Source: Bacillus sp. CH30_1T
GTDB taxonomy: Bacteria > Bacillota > Bacilli > Bacillales > Bacillaceae_B
Direction of reading: 5' to 3'
DNA length: 64,000 nucleotides
Assembly: GCF_008364765.1 (NCBI RefSeq)
Contig: NZ_VTUY01000003.1
Location: 1,657-65,656, forward strand
This document shows positions 8,237-17,439 of this stretch, piece after piece (position 1 is the stretch's first letter; every line of letters begins with the position of its first letter). The position numbers were made by a program, and so were the translations under genes. The notes under the pieces are model-generated. The model searched no databases. It was not told the DNA's origin and saw only the letters and a program-made list of their open reading frames with translations.

Positions 8237-8953
8237 ATGGTTGATTTTAAAGACTTAGGTATCGTGGTTTTAAGAATCTTTACGATACTTCCATTTATGA
8301 TTTTTGTCACATTATATATGGGGAAACGTTCAATTGGGGAGTTGCCTGTATTTGATTTTTTAGTGGTCCTCGTGTTTGGTTCTGTTGTAGGTGCGGATAT
8401 TGCGGATCCTGACATCAAACATATCCATACGATCGTCGCAATGATTCTAATCGGCATATTACAAAAGATCTTGACCAAAATGAAAGTCTCCTCAAGAAAA
8501 GTAGGCAAACTGCTTTCCTTTGAGCCTACTGTCGTGATTGAAAACGGTCAGGTTCTAAAAGAAGACTTAAAGAAAACCGGTTATACGATTGATAATATCC
8601 TGATGCTTCTTCGGGAGAAAGAAGTCTTCTCGTTGCAAGATGTGGAGATTGGAATCATTGAATCGAATGGAAGTTTATCGATTCATAAGATTCCCCCGAA
8701 ACAAACGGTTACAGTGGAGGATGCGGGAGTGATGAAGCGGACGAGCCTTGCATTTCCTCTTATTGTAGACGGCGTATTGCATACGGGCGTATTAGATAAA
8801 TTAAACGTGGAGGAAAAATGGGTTCGGGATGAAATGCGAAAAGTGGGATTCACGGCAATCGATGAGGTATTCTATGCTTCCATCAATGTAAGAAAGGAAA
8901 TTCATATCGTGAAAACATCTGATATTCACTCGTATCCCCCATTCTTTAATTGA
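8237..8953 (+). CDS. YetF/DUF421-type membrane protein
   Basis: A 238-residue protein with three N-terminal membrane helices (residues about 8-80, including MGKRSIGELPVFDFLVVLV) followed by the cytoplasmic DUF421 region (EPTVVIENGQVLKEDLKKT; DEVFYASINV near the end). This family is common in spore formers with several paralogues; some affect spore germination or membrane properties. The ribosome site is weak (AAAGGAT about 12 nt upstream), so the start is moderately certain. Confidence 0.8.
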   Translation: MVDFKDLGIVVLRIFTILPFMIFVTLYMGKRSIGELPVFDFLVVLVFGSVVGADIADPDIKHIHTIVAMILIGILQKILTKMKVSSRKVGKLLSFEPTVVIENGQVLKEDLKKTGYTIDNILMLLREKEVFSLQDVEIGIIESNGSLSIHKIPPKQTVTVEDAGVMKRTSLAFPLIVDGVLHTGVLDKLNVEEKWVRDEMRKVGFTAIDEVFYASINVRKEIHIVKTSDIHSYPPFFN

Positions 8954-9033
8954 GGGTACCCTTTGAAAGCAGCAAGGCTAGGTGGAGCTCAGGTTGAAGG
9001 AGATATCGTTCATTTTTATATAATCTAAAGAAG

Positions 9034-9061
9034 GCTGTTGAGTATATTGAACAGCTTTTTT
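9034..9061 (+). terminator. Terminator after the YetF-type gene
   Basis: GCTGTT (9034-9039) pairs with AACAGC (9050-9055), followed by six Ts. Confidence 0.75.
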
Positions 9062-9122
9062 GCTTATAAAGGAATCTTGGGAAGAGAAGTCGTATATATA
9101 GGGAGAAGGAGGTTGATTCACG

Positions 9123-9419
9123 ATGGAATTTATCTATGTATTAAAGCTGATTCAGCGCTTACATAAGGAAGAAAATTGGACAACCGGGGATGAGGGGATT
9201 GTTCAACGTCATTTTGAGAGGCTAAAGGAGCTTACGGACTCTGGAGTGGTTATCCTTGCCGGCAGAACATTGAATGAAGAAGAAAATGCTTTTGGAATTG
9301 TTATTTTTGAAGCGGTAGATGCGGAAAAGGCCAAAGCGTTCATGAAGGAAGATCCTGCGGTAAAAGAAGGAATCATGACAGCAGAGCTGTTTCCTTACCG
9401 AGTAGCTCTTTCGAGATAG
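9123..9419 (+). CDS. YciI family protein
   Basis: A 98-residue YCII-like protein: EFIYVLKLIQ at the start, HFERLKELTDSGVVILAGRT in the middle, and DPAVKEGIMTAELFPY near the end. The fold is a ferredoxin-like dimer with a conserved His-Asp pair; the His in QRHFERL and the Asp in EDPAVKEG are present. Biochemical role uncertain. It begins a likely operon with the kinase-like gene 35 bp downstream. Confidence 0.75.
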   Translation: MEFIYVLKLIQRLHKEENWTTGDEGIVQRHFERLKELTDSGVVILAGRTLNEEENAFGIVIFEAVDAEKAKAFMKEDPAVKEGIMTAELFPYRVALSR

Positions 9420-9454
9420 GAACTCAATACTGAAATAGAGTAGGAGAAGGTACG

Positions 9455-10471
9455 ATGGAAAAGTGGATAGAAGAACTTTTTACAGAGAAACTATTGGCTG
9501 AAGCTGCCTTACGATTTGGCTGTAATACGGCTCAAGCGAAGAAACTCGGTGACTTTGAAAATTATGTGTATGAGGTGCATAAGGGAGACATCCCTTATAT
9601 CCTCCGCCTCACTCACAGTTCTCATCGTTCAGAAAGAGAAGTGGAAGCTGAACTGAAATGGATTAACTACTTACATAAACACGGAGTGAATGTATCTTTA
9701 GTCAATCATTCTGATAAAGGAAAGCTCGTAGAAGTCATCAAAGCAGGAGACACGTATTTCTATGTGTGTTTGTTTGATAAAGCTCCAGGCAGTCCAGTAA
9801 AAGTAACTGATCCGTTGTTCGATGATGAACTGTTTTATAAATGGGGGGAAATGACTGGGCATATGCACCGGGTAACAAAGAAATATGGAGAGGATGTCAA
9901 CCGCCATCGCTGGGATCAGGACGATGTGCTGGACTATAAGAAATATTTATCTGTGGAAGACAGGTACATCCTTAAAGCTGCTCAAACAAACATGGAGACG
10001 ATTAGAAGCTTTGTGGAAACCAAAGATACTTTTGGGCTGATTCACTCAGACATCCATCCAGGGAACTTCTTTTACCATGAGGGTGATCTTCATGTGTTTG
10101 ATTTTGACGATAGTACACAGTTCTTTTTTATCAGTGACGTGGCCATCCCTCTTTACTATTCCGTGTGGTGGAAGCTTCGGAATGAGGACTTAGATACCCG
10201 CAGTCAATTTGGCGAAAGGTTTCTCGTTTCATTTTTAAAAGGTTATTTAACGGAGTGTGATTTAGAGGAAGAATGGGTGAAACGGATCTCTCATTTCCTG
10301 TTGCTCAGAGATTTAACACTGTATTCTGTATTCCATAAAAAGTGGGATCTTGAGAATTTATCGGAGGTCGAGGAGTCGCTTCTTTCTCAGATCAGGGACA
10401 GATTGCTCCATGATGAACCAATCGTCGATCTGGACTACGGCGAAATTATTGAAAAAGCGAGAGCAAAATGA
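9455..10471 (+). CDS. Aminoglycoside phosphotransferase/choline kinase-family protein
   Basis: A 338-residue small-molecule kinase fold. The catalytic loop is LIHSDIHPGNFFYHE (catalytic Asp in HSD, metal-binding Asn) and the DFG-equivalent is VFDFDDS. An N-terminal lobe with FENYVYEV and YILRLT binds ATP. Members phosphorylate hydroxyl groups of small molecules (homoserine, choline, aminoglycosides); nothing here identifies the substrate. It overlaps the next gene by four bases. Confidence 0.75.
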   Translation: MEKWIEELFTEKLLAEAALRFGCNTAQAKKLGDFENYVYEVHKGDIPYILRLTHSSHRSEREVEAELKWINYLHKHGVNVSLVNHSDKGKLVEVIKAGDTYFYVCLFDKAPGSPVKVTDPLFDDELFYKWGEMTGHMHRVTKKYGEDVNRHRWDQDDVLDYKKYLSVEDRYILKAAQTNMETIRSFVETKDTFGLIHSDIHPGNFFYHEGDLHVFDFDDSTQFFFISDVAIPLYYSVWWKLRNEDLDTRSQFGERFLVSFLKGYLTECDLEEEWVKRISHFLLLRDLTLYSVFHKKWDLENLSEVEESLLSQIRDRLLHDEPIVDLDYGEIIEKARAK

Positions 10472-10671
10472 TTTGGGCACTGCTTATTACTGGTGTGATC
10501 ATCGGATTGTTAGTCCGCCTTATGAGGACGACCTTTAAGAGTGGGTATGGTATGTCTGAGGATTTATTTGATCAACCTGTGTATGTGAAGACATGCAATC
10601 ATTGCCAGAGGAAGATTCCAAAAGATTATCAAAAATCTCTTTGTCTCCATTGCGGGAAGCTGGTGGAATAA
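10468..10671 (+). CDS. Membrane-anchored zinc-ribbon small protein
   Basis: A 67-residue protein with one N-terminal helix (MIWALLITGVIIGLLVRLM) and a C-terminal pair CNHCQRK ... CLHCGK, a four-cysteine zinc ribbon facing the cytoplasm. It starts at the ATGA overlap with the kinase-like gene, so it is co-translated. Function unknown. Confidence 0.7.
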   Translation: MIWALLITGVIIGLLVRLMRTTFKSGYGMSEDLFDQPVYVKTCNHCQRKIPKDYQKSLCLHCGKLVE

Positions 10672-10683
10672 GGGAAAGGTTTG

Positions 10684-10708
10684 AAGGCTTGTCCTTTGAG
10701 CCTTTTTT
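10684..10708 (+). terminator. Terminator after the zinc-ribbon gene
   Basis: AAGGCT/AGCCTT stem with a 9-nt loop and a T-run. Confidence 0.75.
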
Positions 10709-10788
10709 AATGGCGTTTATTTTATATGTGAAGATAATTTTGGTATGATGCTAAAGACTGTTTACATACAAACTGATGAGGTGAAGAA

Positions 10789-11610
10789 ATGGATAAAACC
10801 ATTGGATTTATAGGATGCGGAAATATGGCACAAGCGATTATGGGGGGCATACTGAGGTCTGGATTGGTGGATAAACATGCGGTTAAAGCCAGTGCCAGAA
10901 CTCAGGATACGCTGGAAAAAGTAGCAGGGGAATTTGGAGTGGGGGTTACCAGTGATAATAGAAGTGTAGCAGCCTTTTCGGATATTTTGTTTTTATCCGT
11001 GAAACCTGACCAATATCGGAGCATTATCGAATCGACAAAGAATTCCCTGAAAGAGGATGTCATCGTCATTACCATTGCAGCGGGTATCACGATTGATTGG
11101 ATGGAGAGTCAGCTTTCTGAATCAATGAAAATTGTCCGGACCATGCCTAATACCCCGTCTCTTGTAGGTGAAGGTACGACAGCCTATTGTGTAAATAATG
11201 AAGTAACCGAAGAAGATCTTGCAGATGTACAAGCCATTTTAGAAAGCTTCGGAAAGGCTGAAATGGTAGAGGAAAGCTTGATGGATGCCATTCCTGCAGT
11301 AAGCGGATCTTCTCCCGCGTATGTGTTTATGTTCATAGAAGCTCTGGCTGATGGAGCGGTTCTGCAAGGCATTCCCCGTAAGCAGGCCTATCAGCTTGCA
11401 TCGCAGGCTGTACTTGGAGCAGCCAAAATGGTTCTCGAAACGGGCACTCACCCAGGAGAACTGAAGGATGCCGTTTGCTCACCAGGAGGAGCAACGATTG
11501 AAGCGGTATCGGTTCTGGAAAAAAATAATTTTAAAGGAGCCATTTTAACGGCTATGGAAGCATGCAGCCGTAAATCGAAGTCCTTGGGTGAATATAGTGG
11601 AAAGCAATGA
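10789..11610 (+). CDS. proI: Pyrroline-5-carboxylate reductase
   Basis: A 273-residue ProC-type enzyme that makes L-proline from pyrroline-5-carboxylate with NAD(P)H, the last biosynthetic step. The N-terminal Rossmann motif is IGFIGCGNMAQAIMGG; MPNTPSLVGEG and the C-terminal HPGELKDAVCSPGGATIEAV are the family signature. It starts at ATG after GATGAGGTGAAGAA. It is a single-gene unit. proI rather than another B. subtilis paralogue (proG, proH) is a guess. Confidence 0.9.
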   Translation: MDKTIGFIGCGNMAQAIMGGILRSGLVDKHAVKASARTQDTLEKVAGEFGVGVTSDNRSVAAFSDILFLSVKPDQYRSIIESTKNSLKEDVIVITIAAGITIDWMESQLSESMKIVRTMPNTPSLVGEGTTAYCVNNEVTEEDLADVQAILESFGKAEMVEESLMDAIPAVSGSSPAYVFMFIEALADGAVLQGIPRKQAYQLASQAVLGAAKMVLETGTHPGELKDAVCSPGGATIEAVSVLEKNNFKGAILTAMEACSRKSKSLGEYSGKQ

Positions 11611-11675
11611 CCTCAAGGCGGAGGGGCTAACATAATTTCAACCAAACCTGGAGGTCCGTCCCTCTCAGCATTATT

Positions 11676-11711
11676 CAAACTGCCAAAGTGTTAATATACT
11701 TTGGCAGTTTG
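11676..11711. terminator. Bidirectional terminator between proI and the SIMPL gene
   Basis: The 14-bp stem CAAACTGCCAAAGT/ACTTTGGCAGTTTG with an 8-nt loop lies between convergent genes. Confidence 0.85.
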
Positions 11712-11715
11712 TTAT

Positions 11716-12369
11716 TTATTGGGTTTGGTATTCTACTGTCAAGATGGCTGTGACGCCGATTTGTCCTGGTTGTACGGTTGTACTTTCTTCAGCGGCTTTC
11801 ACAAGTCCAGTTGTTACAAAGGGGGAGACCATTGGGCTTGATTGCTCTGTGATGGACTTTGGCTGAGGATTTAGCTGCTGCCCCGATTGGCTCGATAATG
11901 TGAGTGCTTTTTGGTATGCCTTTTGATATGCGGAAGTAAGGGCTAACTGATAGGATTCAATAGGATTTGAATTGACAAATTGAATGTTTTCTACCCGATT
12001 CGCTCCGCTCTTTATGGCTTCATCCATAATCGTACCCACTTTTTCCATATCTTTTATAGTAACGCGAAATACTTGGCGAACCTCATATCCTGTGAAAATT
12101 TGTTTCCCGTCCTCATAGTTGTACTGTGGGAATACTTGATAGGTGGAGGTTTGGATATCTTTTTGTGACACACCGTTATTTAATAGTGATTGAACGACTT
12201 CAGTGGACTGTTGTTGGTTTTGGTTTTGTGCCGCTTCAAGTTCTTCATCTTTAGTGACAACACCGAAAGAGACGATGGCTTGATCGGGATCCACATAAAG
12301 TGTATGCTCACCAGTTACAGTAATCGTCCCATTGGTGTTGCCGGTTCTATAGTAAGGATATGAATACAT
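11716..12369 (-). CDS. SIMPL (DUF541) domain protein
   Basis: A 217-residue protein with the SIMPL pattern: NGTITVTGEHTLYVDPDQAI at the start, DIQTSTYQVFPQY, GANRVENIQF, and the final VTAILTVEYQTQ. In this family the domain usually follows a signal peptide; none is present here, so it may be cytoplasmic or part of the spore coat. The ATG at 12369 lies 8 nt past the stop of the upstream coat-like gene, suggesting coupling; an in-frame TTG at 12387 is the alternative. Confidence 0.75.
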   Translation of the reverse strand: MYSYPYYRTGNTNGTITVTGEHTLYVDPDQAIVSFGVVTKDEELEAAQNQNQQQSTEVVQSLLNNGVSQKDIQTSTYQVFPQYNYEDGKQIFTGYEVRQVFRVTIKDMEKVGTIMDEAIKSGANRVENIQFVNSNPIESYQLALTSAYQKAYQKALTLSSQSGQQLNPQPKSITEQSSPMVSPFVTTGLVKAAEESTTVQPGQIGVTAILTVEYQTQ

Positions 12370-12377
12370 GAGCAAAC

Positions 12378-12824
12378 CTACACGCAAGTAAAGGATTCAA
12401 TTTTATCTAAATCGATGCCGAAGTATACCCATGTGAATCCGATCCATCTCCACCCGGCAATGGAACGGCGCCCAACAAAGACAGGATAAAACCAAAAAGC
12501 ATCTCTTCTTAACCAAATATACGTGTAGCGGAATAAACATCTTCTGATGGCACCCGGGTCTACTGCAAAGACACTTGGTCCACCTTGTGTTCCTTGCATT
12601 ACCGTTTTTTGTGGTTGGAAGTTCGGTGGTGGTCCGGGTGGTGGTTGATTTTGTCCGCCTTGCCCGCCTGTAGGTGGTGGTGAGCTGGGTGCGCCTTGTC
12701 CTCCACCTGGAAAGCCTGGAATGCCTGGAAAGCCACCGCCAGATCCTTGACCTTCCCCAGGAAAGCCGGGGAACCCGCTACCTCCCCCAGGAAAACCAGG
12801 GAATAGTTGTCTGTGATCGTACAT
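12378..12824 (-). CDS. Gly/Pro-rich spore coat-like protein
   Basis: A 148-residue protein. Residues 1-80 are collagen-like in composition (FPGFPGGGSGFPGFPGEG, PPPGPPPNF). The C-terminal half is Trp/Phe/Tyr/Arg-rich (YTYIWLRRDAFWFYPVFVGR). This architecture occurs in Bacillus proteins loosely named transporter, but its composition fits a spore-surface protein better. The ATG follows GAGGAGG. The SIMPL gene directly follows. Confidence 0.65.
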   Translation of the reverse strand: MYDHRQLFPGFPGGGSGFPGFPGEGQGSGGGFPGIPGFPGGGQGAPSSPPPTGGQGGQNQPPPGPPPNFQPQKTVMQGTQGGPSVFAVDPGAIRRCLFRYTYIWLRRDAFWFYPVFVGRRSIAGWRWIGFTWVYFGIDLDKIESFTCV

Positions 12825-12912
12825 AGAAGAACCTCCTCATAAAGAATTCTCTTTATCATATGAGGAGGACCAATGGGCGTGCGTGTCTATTCATTTTAAC
12901 GAAGGGAGTAAA

Positions 12913-13866
<954 letters not shown>

Positions 13867-13965
13867 TCATCACCTATTCACTAATTATTTGTAAATAAAT
13901 TGGTCCATGAATCTAACAATGGCCAGATTAAAAGAAAGAAAGCTTTAAGAATATGAGTGGAGATA

Positions 13966-13983
13966 TTGTGAAATGGTTCACAA
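13966..13983. promoter_or_regulatory. Rex-type operator 1 upstream of ldh
   Basis: TTGTGAAATGGTTCACAA is a perfect match to the redox-repressor Rex consensus TTGTGAA-N4-TTCACAA. It lies about 100 bp upstream of ldh. Confidence 0.85.
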
Positions 13984-14043
13984 TCAAATGATAACACGAA
14001 ACACATTGTTATTCTAGTCTGAAATATAGCCTAACATACATAA

Positions 14044-14061
14044 ATGTGAATAAATTCACAA
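14044..14061. promoter_or_regulatory. Rex-type operator 2 upstream of ldh
   Basis: ATGTGAATAAATTCACAA differs from the Rex consensus at one end position. It lies 78 bp (centre to centre) from operator 1. Two sites suggest cooperative repression or control of the divergent GNAT gene. Confidence 0.7.
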
Positions 14062-14171
14062 ACTTGTCTTACAGAGGAATGGACCCAGGTCCTTCCTTCA
14101 AATAAAAAAAGGGTTTTTTTTATTATGTGATGAATGTATAGAGGAAGAGGAGAGTTATGGGAGGTGTGTGT

Positions 14172-14708
14172 ATGAATGTCAGGAGTGGGGATTTATATAT
14201 CCGTCGGTTAGAGGAGGAGGATAAATACACGTTGGCAAGGTGGTTGCAGGATCCAGTGGTACTGGAGTTTTATGAAGGTAGGGACCGCCCCTTCACTCTT
14301 CAGATGGTGGAGGAGAAATTCCTGGCAGAGAGGGACGTCTTAGGTTGTCTGGTTGAGTATGAGGGGAATGAAATTGGTTATCTCCAGTATTATCAGCTTG
14401 ATGAAGAAACAATGATACGATATGGTTACACGAATTTAGATGAAGTGATTTACGGTACGGATCAATTCATCGGAGAAGCGACATATTGGAACAGGGGAGT
14501 AGGGACGAAACTCATTCGAGCTGTAGTAGAGTACTTGCTCAAGAAAGAGGGGGTCCACCGCCTCGTGGTGGATCCCATGACTTGGAACACCAGAGCGATC
14601 CGTTGCTATGAGAAATGTGGATATAGTAAAGCGAGAATACTACGGGAGCATGAGCTTCATGAAGGCAAACACCATGATTCTTGGTTGATGGAGTTCATTC
14701 CCGAATAA
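14172..14708 (+). CDS. GNAT acetyltransferase, AAC(6')-like
   Basis: A 178-residue GNAT protein resembling the AAC(6')/RimJ-like group: LYIRRLEEEDKYTLARWLQD at the N-terminus, FIGEATYWNRGVGTKLIRAV (acetyl-CoA loop Rx2GxG/A), and VVDPMTWNTRAIRCYEKCGY near the end. The ATG at 14172 follows GGGAGGTG; an in-frame ATG at 14157 also has a purine-rich leader. The substrate is unknown and aminoglycoside modification should not be assumed. Confidence 0.75.
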   Translation: MNVRSGDLYIRRLEEEDKYTLARWLQDPVVLEFYEGRDRPFTLQMVEEKFLAERDVLGCLVEYEGNEIGYLQYYQLDEETMIRYGYTNLDEVIYGTDQFIGEATYWNRGVGTKLIRAVVEYLLKKEGVHRLVVDPMTWNTRAIRCYEKCGYSKARILREHELHEGKHHDSWLMEFIPE

Positions 14709-14722
14709 ATGGGTGATTTCAA

Positions 14723-15208
14723 ATGAATAGAAAAATAGAAGAAGCCATTGCATTGCGAGAGTCAGGAGAATACGCAGCTTCCATTGAAAGGTGGAAGCGA
14801 TTGATTGGGGAAGAACCAGATAATGGTTTTCTCCATTACCAATGTGCATGGAGCCATGACGCAATGGGACTCGAAAGCGAAGCCGTTCCTTATTACGAGA
14901 ATTCGATTCAATTGGGACTGGATGATAAAGATTTACAAGGAGCTTATCTTGGATTAGGGAGTACATATCGGACATTGGGAGAGTTTGAAAAAAGCAAATC
15001 GGTGTTCGAGAAAGGAATCGGACGATTTCCTGAAAATAAAGTGTTGTCGGTCTTTTATTCTATGACACTCTATAATTTGAACGAACACAGTCAAGCAATG
15101 GAGCTACTCCTGACATGCATTGGAGAATCATCACAAGACTCCACCATCGAACCTTATAAAAAGGCGATAACATTTTATGCTGGTCAATTGGACATGGTGT
15201 GGAAATAA
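14723..15208 (+). CDS. Tetratricopeptide-repeat protein
   Basis: A 161-residue protein with three to four TPR units (for example EAIALRESGEYAASIERWKR, AYLGLGSTYRTLGEFEKSKS). It has no signal or membrane segment, so it is a cytoplasmic adaptor. It starts 14 bp after the GNAT gene and is probably cotranscribed. No specific partner can be named. Confidence 0.75.
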   Translation: MNRKIEEAIALRESGEYAASIERWKRLIGEEPDNGFLHYQCAWSHDAMGLESEAVPYYENSIQLGLDDKDLQGAYLGLGSTYRTLGEFEKSKSVFEKGIGRFPENKVLSVFYSMTLYNLNEHSQAMELLLTCIGESSQDSTIEPYKKAITFYAGQLDMVWK

Positions 15209-15264
15209 GGGTAGCTGTTCTGCATGACGGCTCATTTTTATGGCTGGAAAGTAATAAGGAGTGA

Positions 15265-15867
15265 ATGAAGTTGGCAATTACACAACTGTATCTAGTGAGG
15301 CATGCTCACTCGGAATACACCCCCGAGGAGTTAACCAGACCCTTATCAGGCAAAGGTAAAGTGGATGCTGAGCATGTAACGGAATTATTAAAGAATGAAG
15401 AGATTGATGCAGTATGTTCCAGTCCGTATAAAAGGGCGGTGGAAACCGTTGAAGGGACAGCCCGCCATATTGGTCAGCGAATCAATTTGTATGAAGAAAT
15501 GAGAGAACGAACACTTTCTGGAAAACCAGTTCAAAACTTTGAGGAGGCAATCTCATTGGTTTGGGAGGATCCTGCTTTTTCCTTAGAAGGTGGAGAGTCG
15601 AATCTCATCGCTCAAAAAAGGGGCGTACAAGGGATATTTAAGATTATTGAAGAATATAATGGGAAAAACGTTGCGATTGGAACACACGGTAATATCATGG
15701 TTCTGATCATGAGTTACTTTGATCCTCAATATGATATCAGGTTTTGGAGAAAGCTTGAAATGCCGGATATATATTGTTTAACTTTTGATGACAAAAATCT
15801 AAAAAGCGTCAAGAGAATATGGACACAACCAGCTGAATTTGCACCACAAAAAGACCGTTCATTATGA
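15265..15867 (+). CDS. Histidine phosphatase (phosphoglycerate mutase-like)
   Basis: A 200-residue branch-1 histidine phosphatase. The phospho-accepting motif is LVRHAHSEYTPEE, with His at residue 13, and the second His is in AIGTHGNIMVLIM; CSSPYKRAVETVEGTA is also conserved. Likely a phosphomonoesterase of unknown substrate. A TTG at 15271 is an alternative start with better spacing to AAGGAG. The stop codon lies inside a hairpin. Confidence 0.8.
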   Translation: MKLAITQLYLVRHAHSEYTPEELTRPLSGKGKVDAEHVTELLKNEEIDAVCSSPYKRAVETVEGTARHIGQRINLYEEMRERTLSGKPVQNFEEAISLVWEDPAFSLEGGESNLIAQKRGVQGIFKIIEEYNGKNVAIGTHGNIMVLIMSYFDPQYDIRFWRKLEMPDIYCLTFDDKNLKSVKRIWTQPAEFAPQKDRSL

Positions 15868-15876
15868 ACGGTCTTT
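15850..15876. terminator. Hairpin at the end of the histidine phosphatase gene
   Basis: AAAGACCGTTC/GAACGGTCTTT with a 5-nt loop that spans the stop codon at 15865. The T-run is short. It lies between convergent genes and probably ends both transcripts. Confidence 0.6.
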
Positions 15877-15893
15877 CGAGTATCTATATCGAG

Positions 15894-17195
15894 TTAATGA
15901 GGAAGGAATGCCAGCTGATAGAAGAACAGGACGGCAAAGATATACACGAGTGGGTGTACCTGCTTCCATTGCCCTTTTACTACTTTTAATAATGGATAAG
16001 ATATGAATCCGAGAGCTATCCCGGTTGCGATGCTTGATGTTAACGGCATGCTAAGAATGATTAGAAATGCAGGGAAGGCTTCATCTAACTGATCCCATTT
16101 AATATGAGAAATGCTCCCCATCATTAAGCTTCCTACGATGATAAGGGCAGGAGCTGTAATGGCTGAAATTCCTGATACGGCACTTACAAGAGGACCGAAG
16201 AATGCAGCAGCGATGAACAGAATAGAAACCGTTAATGTTGTTAATCCTGTTCTTCCTCCAGCGGAAACACCGGCTGAAGATTCAATATAAGCGGACGTAG
16301 GACTTGTCCCAAACATCGCCCCTACAGTTGTTGCAATGGAATCCGCCAGTAGTGCTTCACGTGCTCTTGGCATCGTGTTGCCTTTCATAAGACCTGCTTG
16401 TTGAGCCACTCCGATCATCGTTCCTGTTGTGTCAAAGATAGTTACAAGTAAGAATGAGAACACAACGGCATATAGCCCGTATTGAAAGACATCGGCAAAT
16501 GCTGTAAGAGGATTTGATACGATCAGTCCTTCTGGAAGATGTGGAAGAGCCACAAACCCTTCTTTAAATGATAATTCTCCTGTGAAGAAGGCAACGAGAC
16601 CAGTGACAATCATTCCGATAAACAATGCACCATGGACACGTAAGACCATGAGGATAAGGGTAACAGCCAAACCGATTAAAGCTAATATCGCTGAAGATGA
16701 ATGAAGATCCCCCAGCTGTACTAAATTCGTTGGATGAGCTTGGATAAGTCCTGTCAGTCGTAATCCGATAAAAGCAATGAACAACCCGATTCCTGCGGTG
16801 ATGCCGTGCTTTAGATTTTGTGGAATGGCTTCGATCAATTTTTTTCTGAATGGTGTTAATGAAAGAATGATAAAGATGATACCTGCTACAAAAACGGCAG
16901 AGAATGCAACGATATAAGAAATGTCATCATTTGCACCTACTACAGAGTACGTAAAATAAGCATTCAATCCCATACCTGGTGCGATGGCAATTGGATAATT
17001 TGCGAATAAGGCCATCCATAACGTTCCGGCTACGGCTGAAATAATGGTTGCTAAGAAGACTTGATCAAATGGCACACCTGCGTCGGCTAATATAATGGGA
17101 TTGACAACGACAATGTAAACCATTGTTAGAAATGTTGTAATCCCTGCCAGTATTTCAGTTTTAGGATTAGTGCCGTGTTCCTTTAATTTAAACAT
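15894..17195 (-). CDS. NCS2-family guanine/hypoxanthine permease
   Basis: A 433-residue permease of the AzgA-like purine group (PbuG/PbuO of B. subtilis). MFKLKEHGTNPKTEILAGIT opens the protein, ANYPIAIAPGMGLNAYFTY is the signature helix, and TSPTSAYIESSAGVSAGGRT is the second conserved motif. There are about 12 membrane segments. The ATG at 17195 follows GGAGGT; the upstream in-frame codons are untranslated leader. PurR-like boxes overlap the promoter. PbuO-like is my preference over PbuG. Confidence 0.85.
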   Translation of the reverse strand: MFKLKEHGTNPKTEILAGITTFLTMVYIVVVNPIILADAGVPFDQVFLATIISAVAGTLWMALFANYPIAIAPGMGLNAYFTYSVVGANDDISYIVAFSAVFVAGIIFIILSLTPFRKKLIEAIPQNLKHGITAGIGLFIAFIGLRLTGLIQAHPTNLVQLGDLHSSSAILALIGLAVTLILMVLRVHGALFIGMIVTGLVAFFTGELSFKEGFVALPHLPEGLIVSNPLTAFADVFQYGLYAVVFSFLLVTIFDTTGTMIGVAQQAGLMKGNTMPRAREALLADSIATTVGAMFGTSPTSAYIESSAGVSAGGRTGLTTLTVSILFIAAAFFGPLVSAVSGISAITAPALIIVGSLMMGSISHIKWDQLDEAFPAFLIILSMPLTSSIATGIALGFISYPLLKVVKGQWKQVHPLVYIFAVLFFYQLAFLPH

Positions 17196-17209
17196 CGTAA
17201 TACCTCCAA

Positions 17210-17268
17210 TAAAACGAACATTAAAAACGCGCAACTTCTATAATATTCGGTATTAGATCCGATTTCAA
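17210..17268 (-). promoter_or_regulatory. SigA promoter with two PurBox-like elements
   Basis: On the minus strand TTGAAA (17263-17268) and TATTAT (17240-17245) have 17-bp spacing. AATACCGAATATT (17242-17254) and the inverted AATGTTCGTTTTA (17210-17222) resemble PurR boxes (AWWWCCGAACWWT) facing each other. Their 19-nt spacing is slightly longer than the 16-17 nt typical in B. subtilis, so PurR control is probable, not certain. Confidence 0.5.
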
Positions 17269-17439
17269 TAGAAAGGTATGAAAATTTTTTTAAGAAAGAA
17301 TCCTGAAACCCCTTCCAAACCCATATCATTTTCGATAAGATGTTATAAATTATAGAAGAATCAGTCTCTATAATGCCCAGTAAGTAAACGATTAACCACG
17401 CATAAGCTGACATTTCTTAAGGAAAGGAGCGGTACTAAC

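Noticed and set aside
8954-9020. Downstream 21-codon frame (TTG start, KAARLGGAQVEGD...) after the YetF-type gene
   Set aside because: No ribosome binding site and no recognisable homology; may be a remnant of a longer C-terminus but cannot be supported.
14172-14708. Aminoglycoside resistance gene
   Set aside because: The GNAT fold resembles AAC(6') enzymes, but chromosomal relatives with other or unknown substrates are common and nothing in context indicates resistance.
17290-17390. Purine riboswitch look-alike upstream of the NCS2 permease (AATGATATGGGTTTGG on the minus strand)
   Set aside because: The P1 stem and the conserved CTACC loop segment are absent, and a good promoter lies downstream of it; treated as coincidence.
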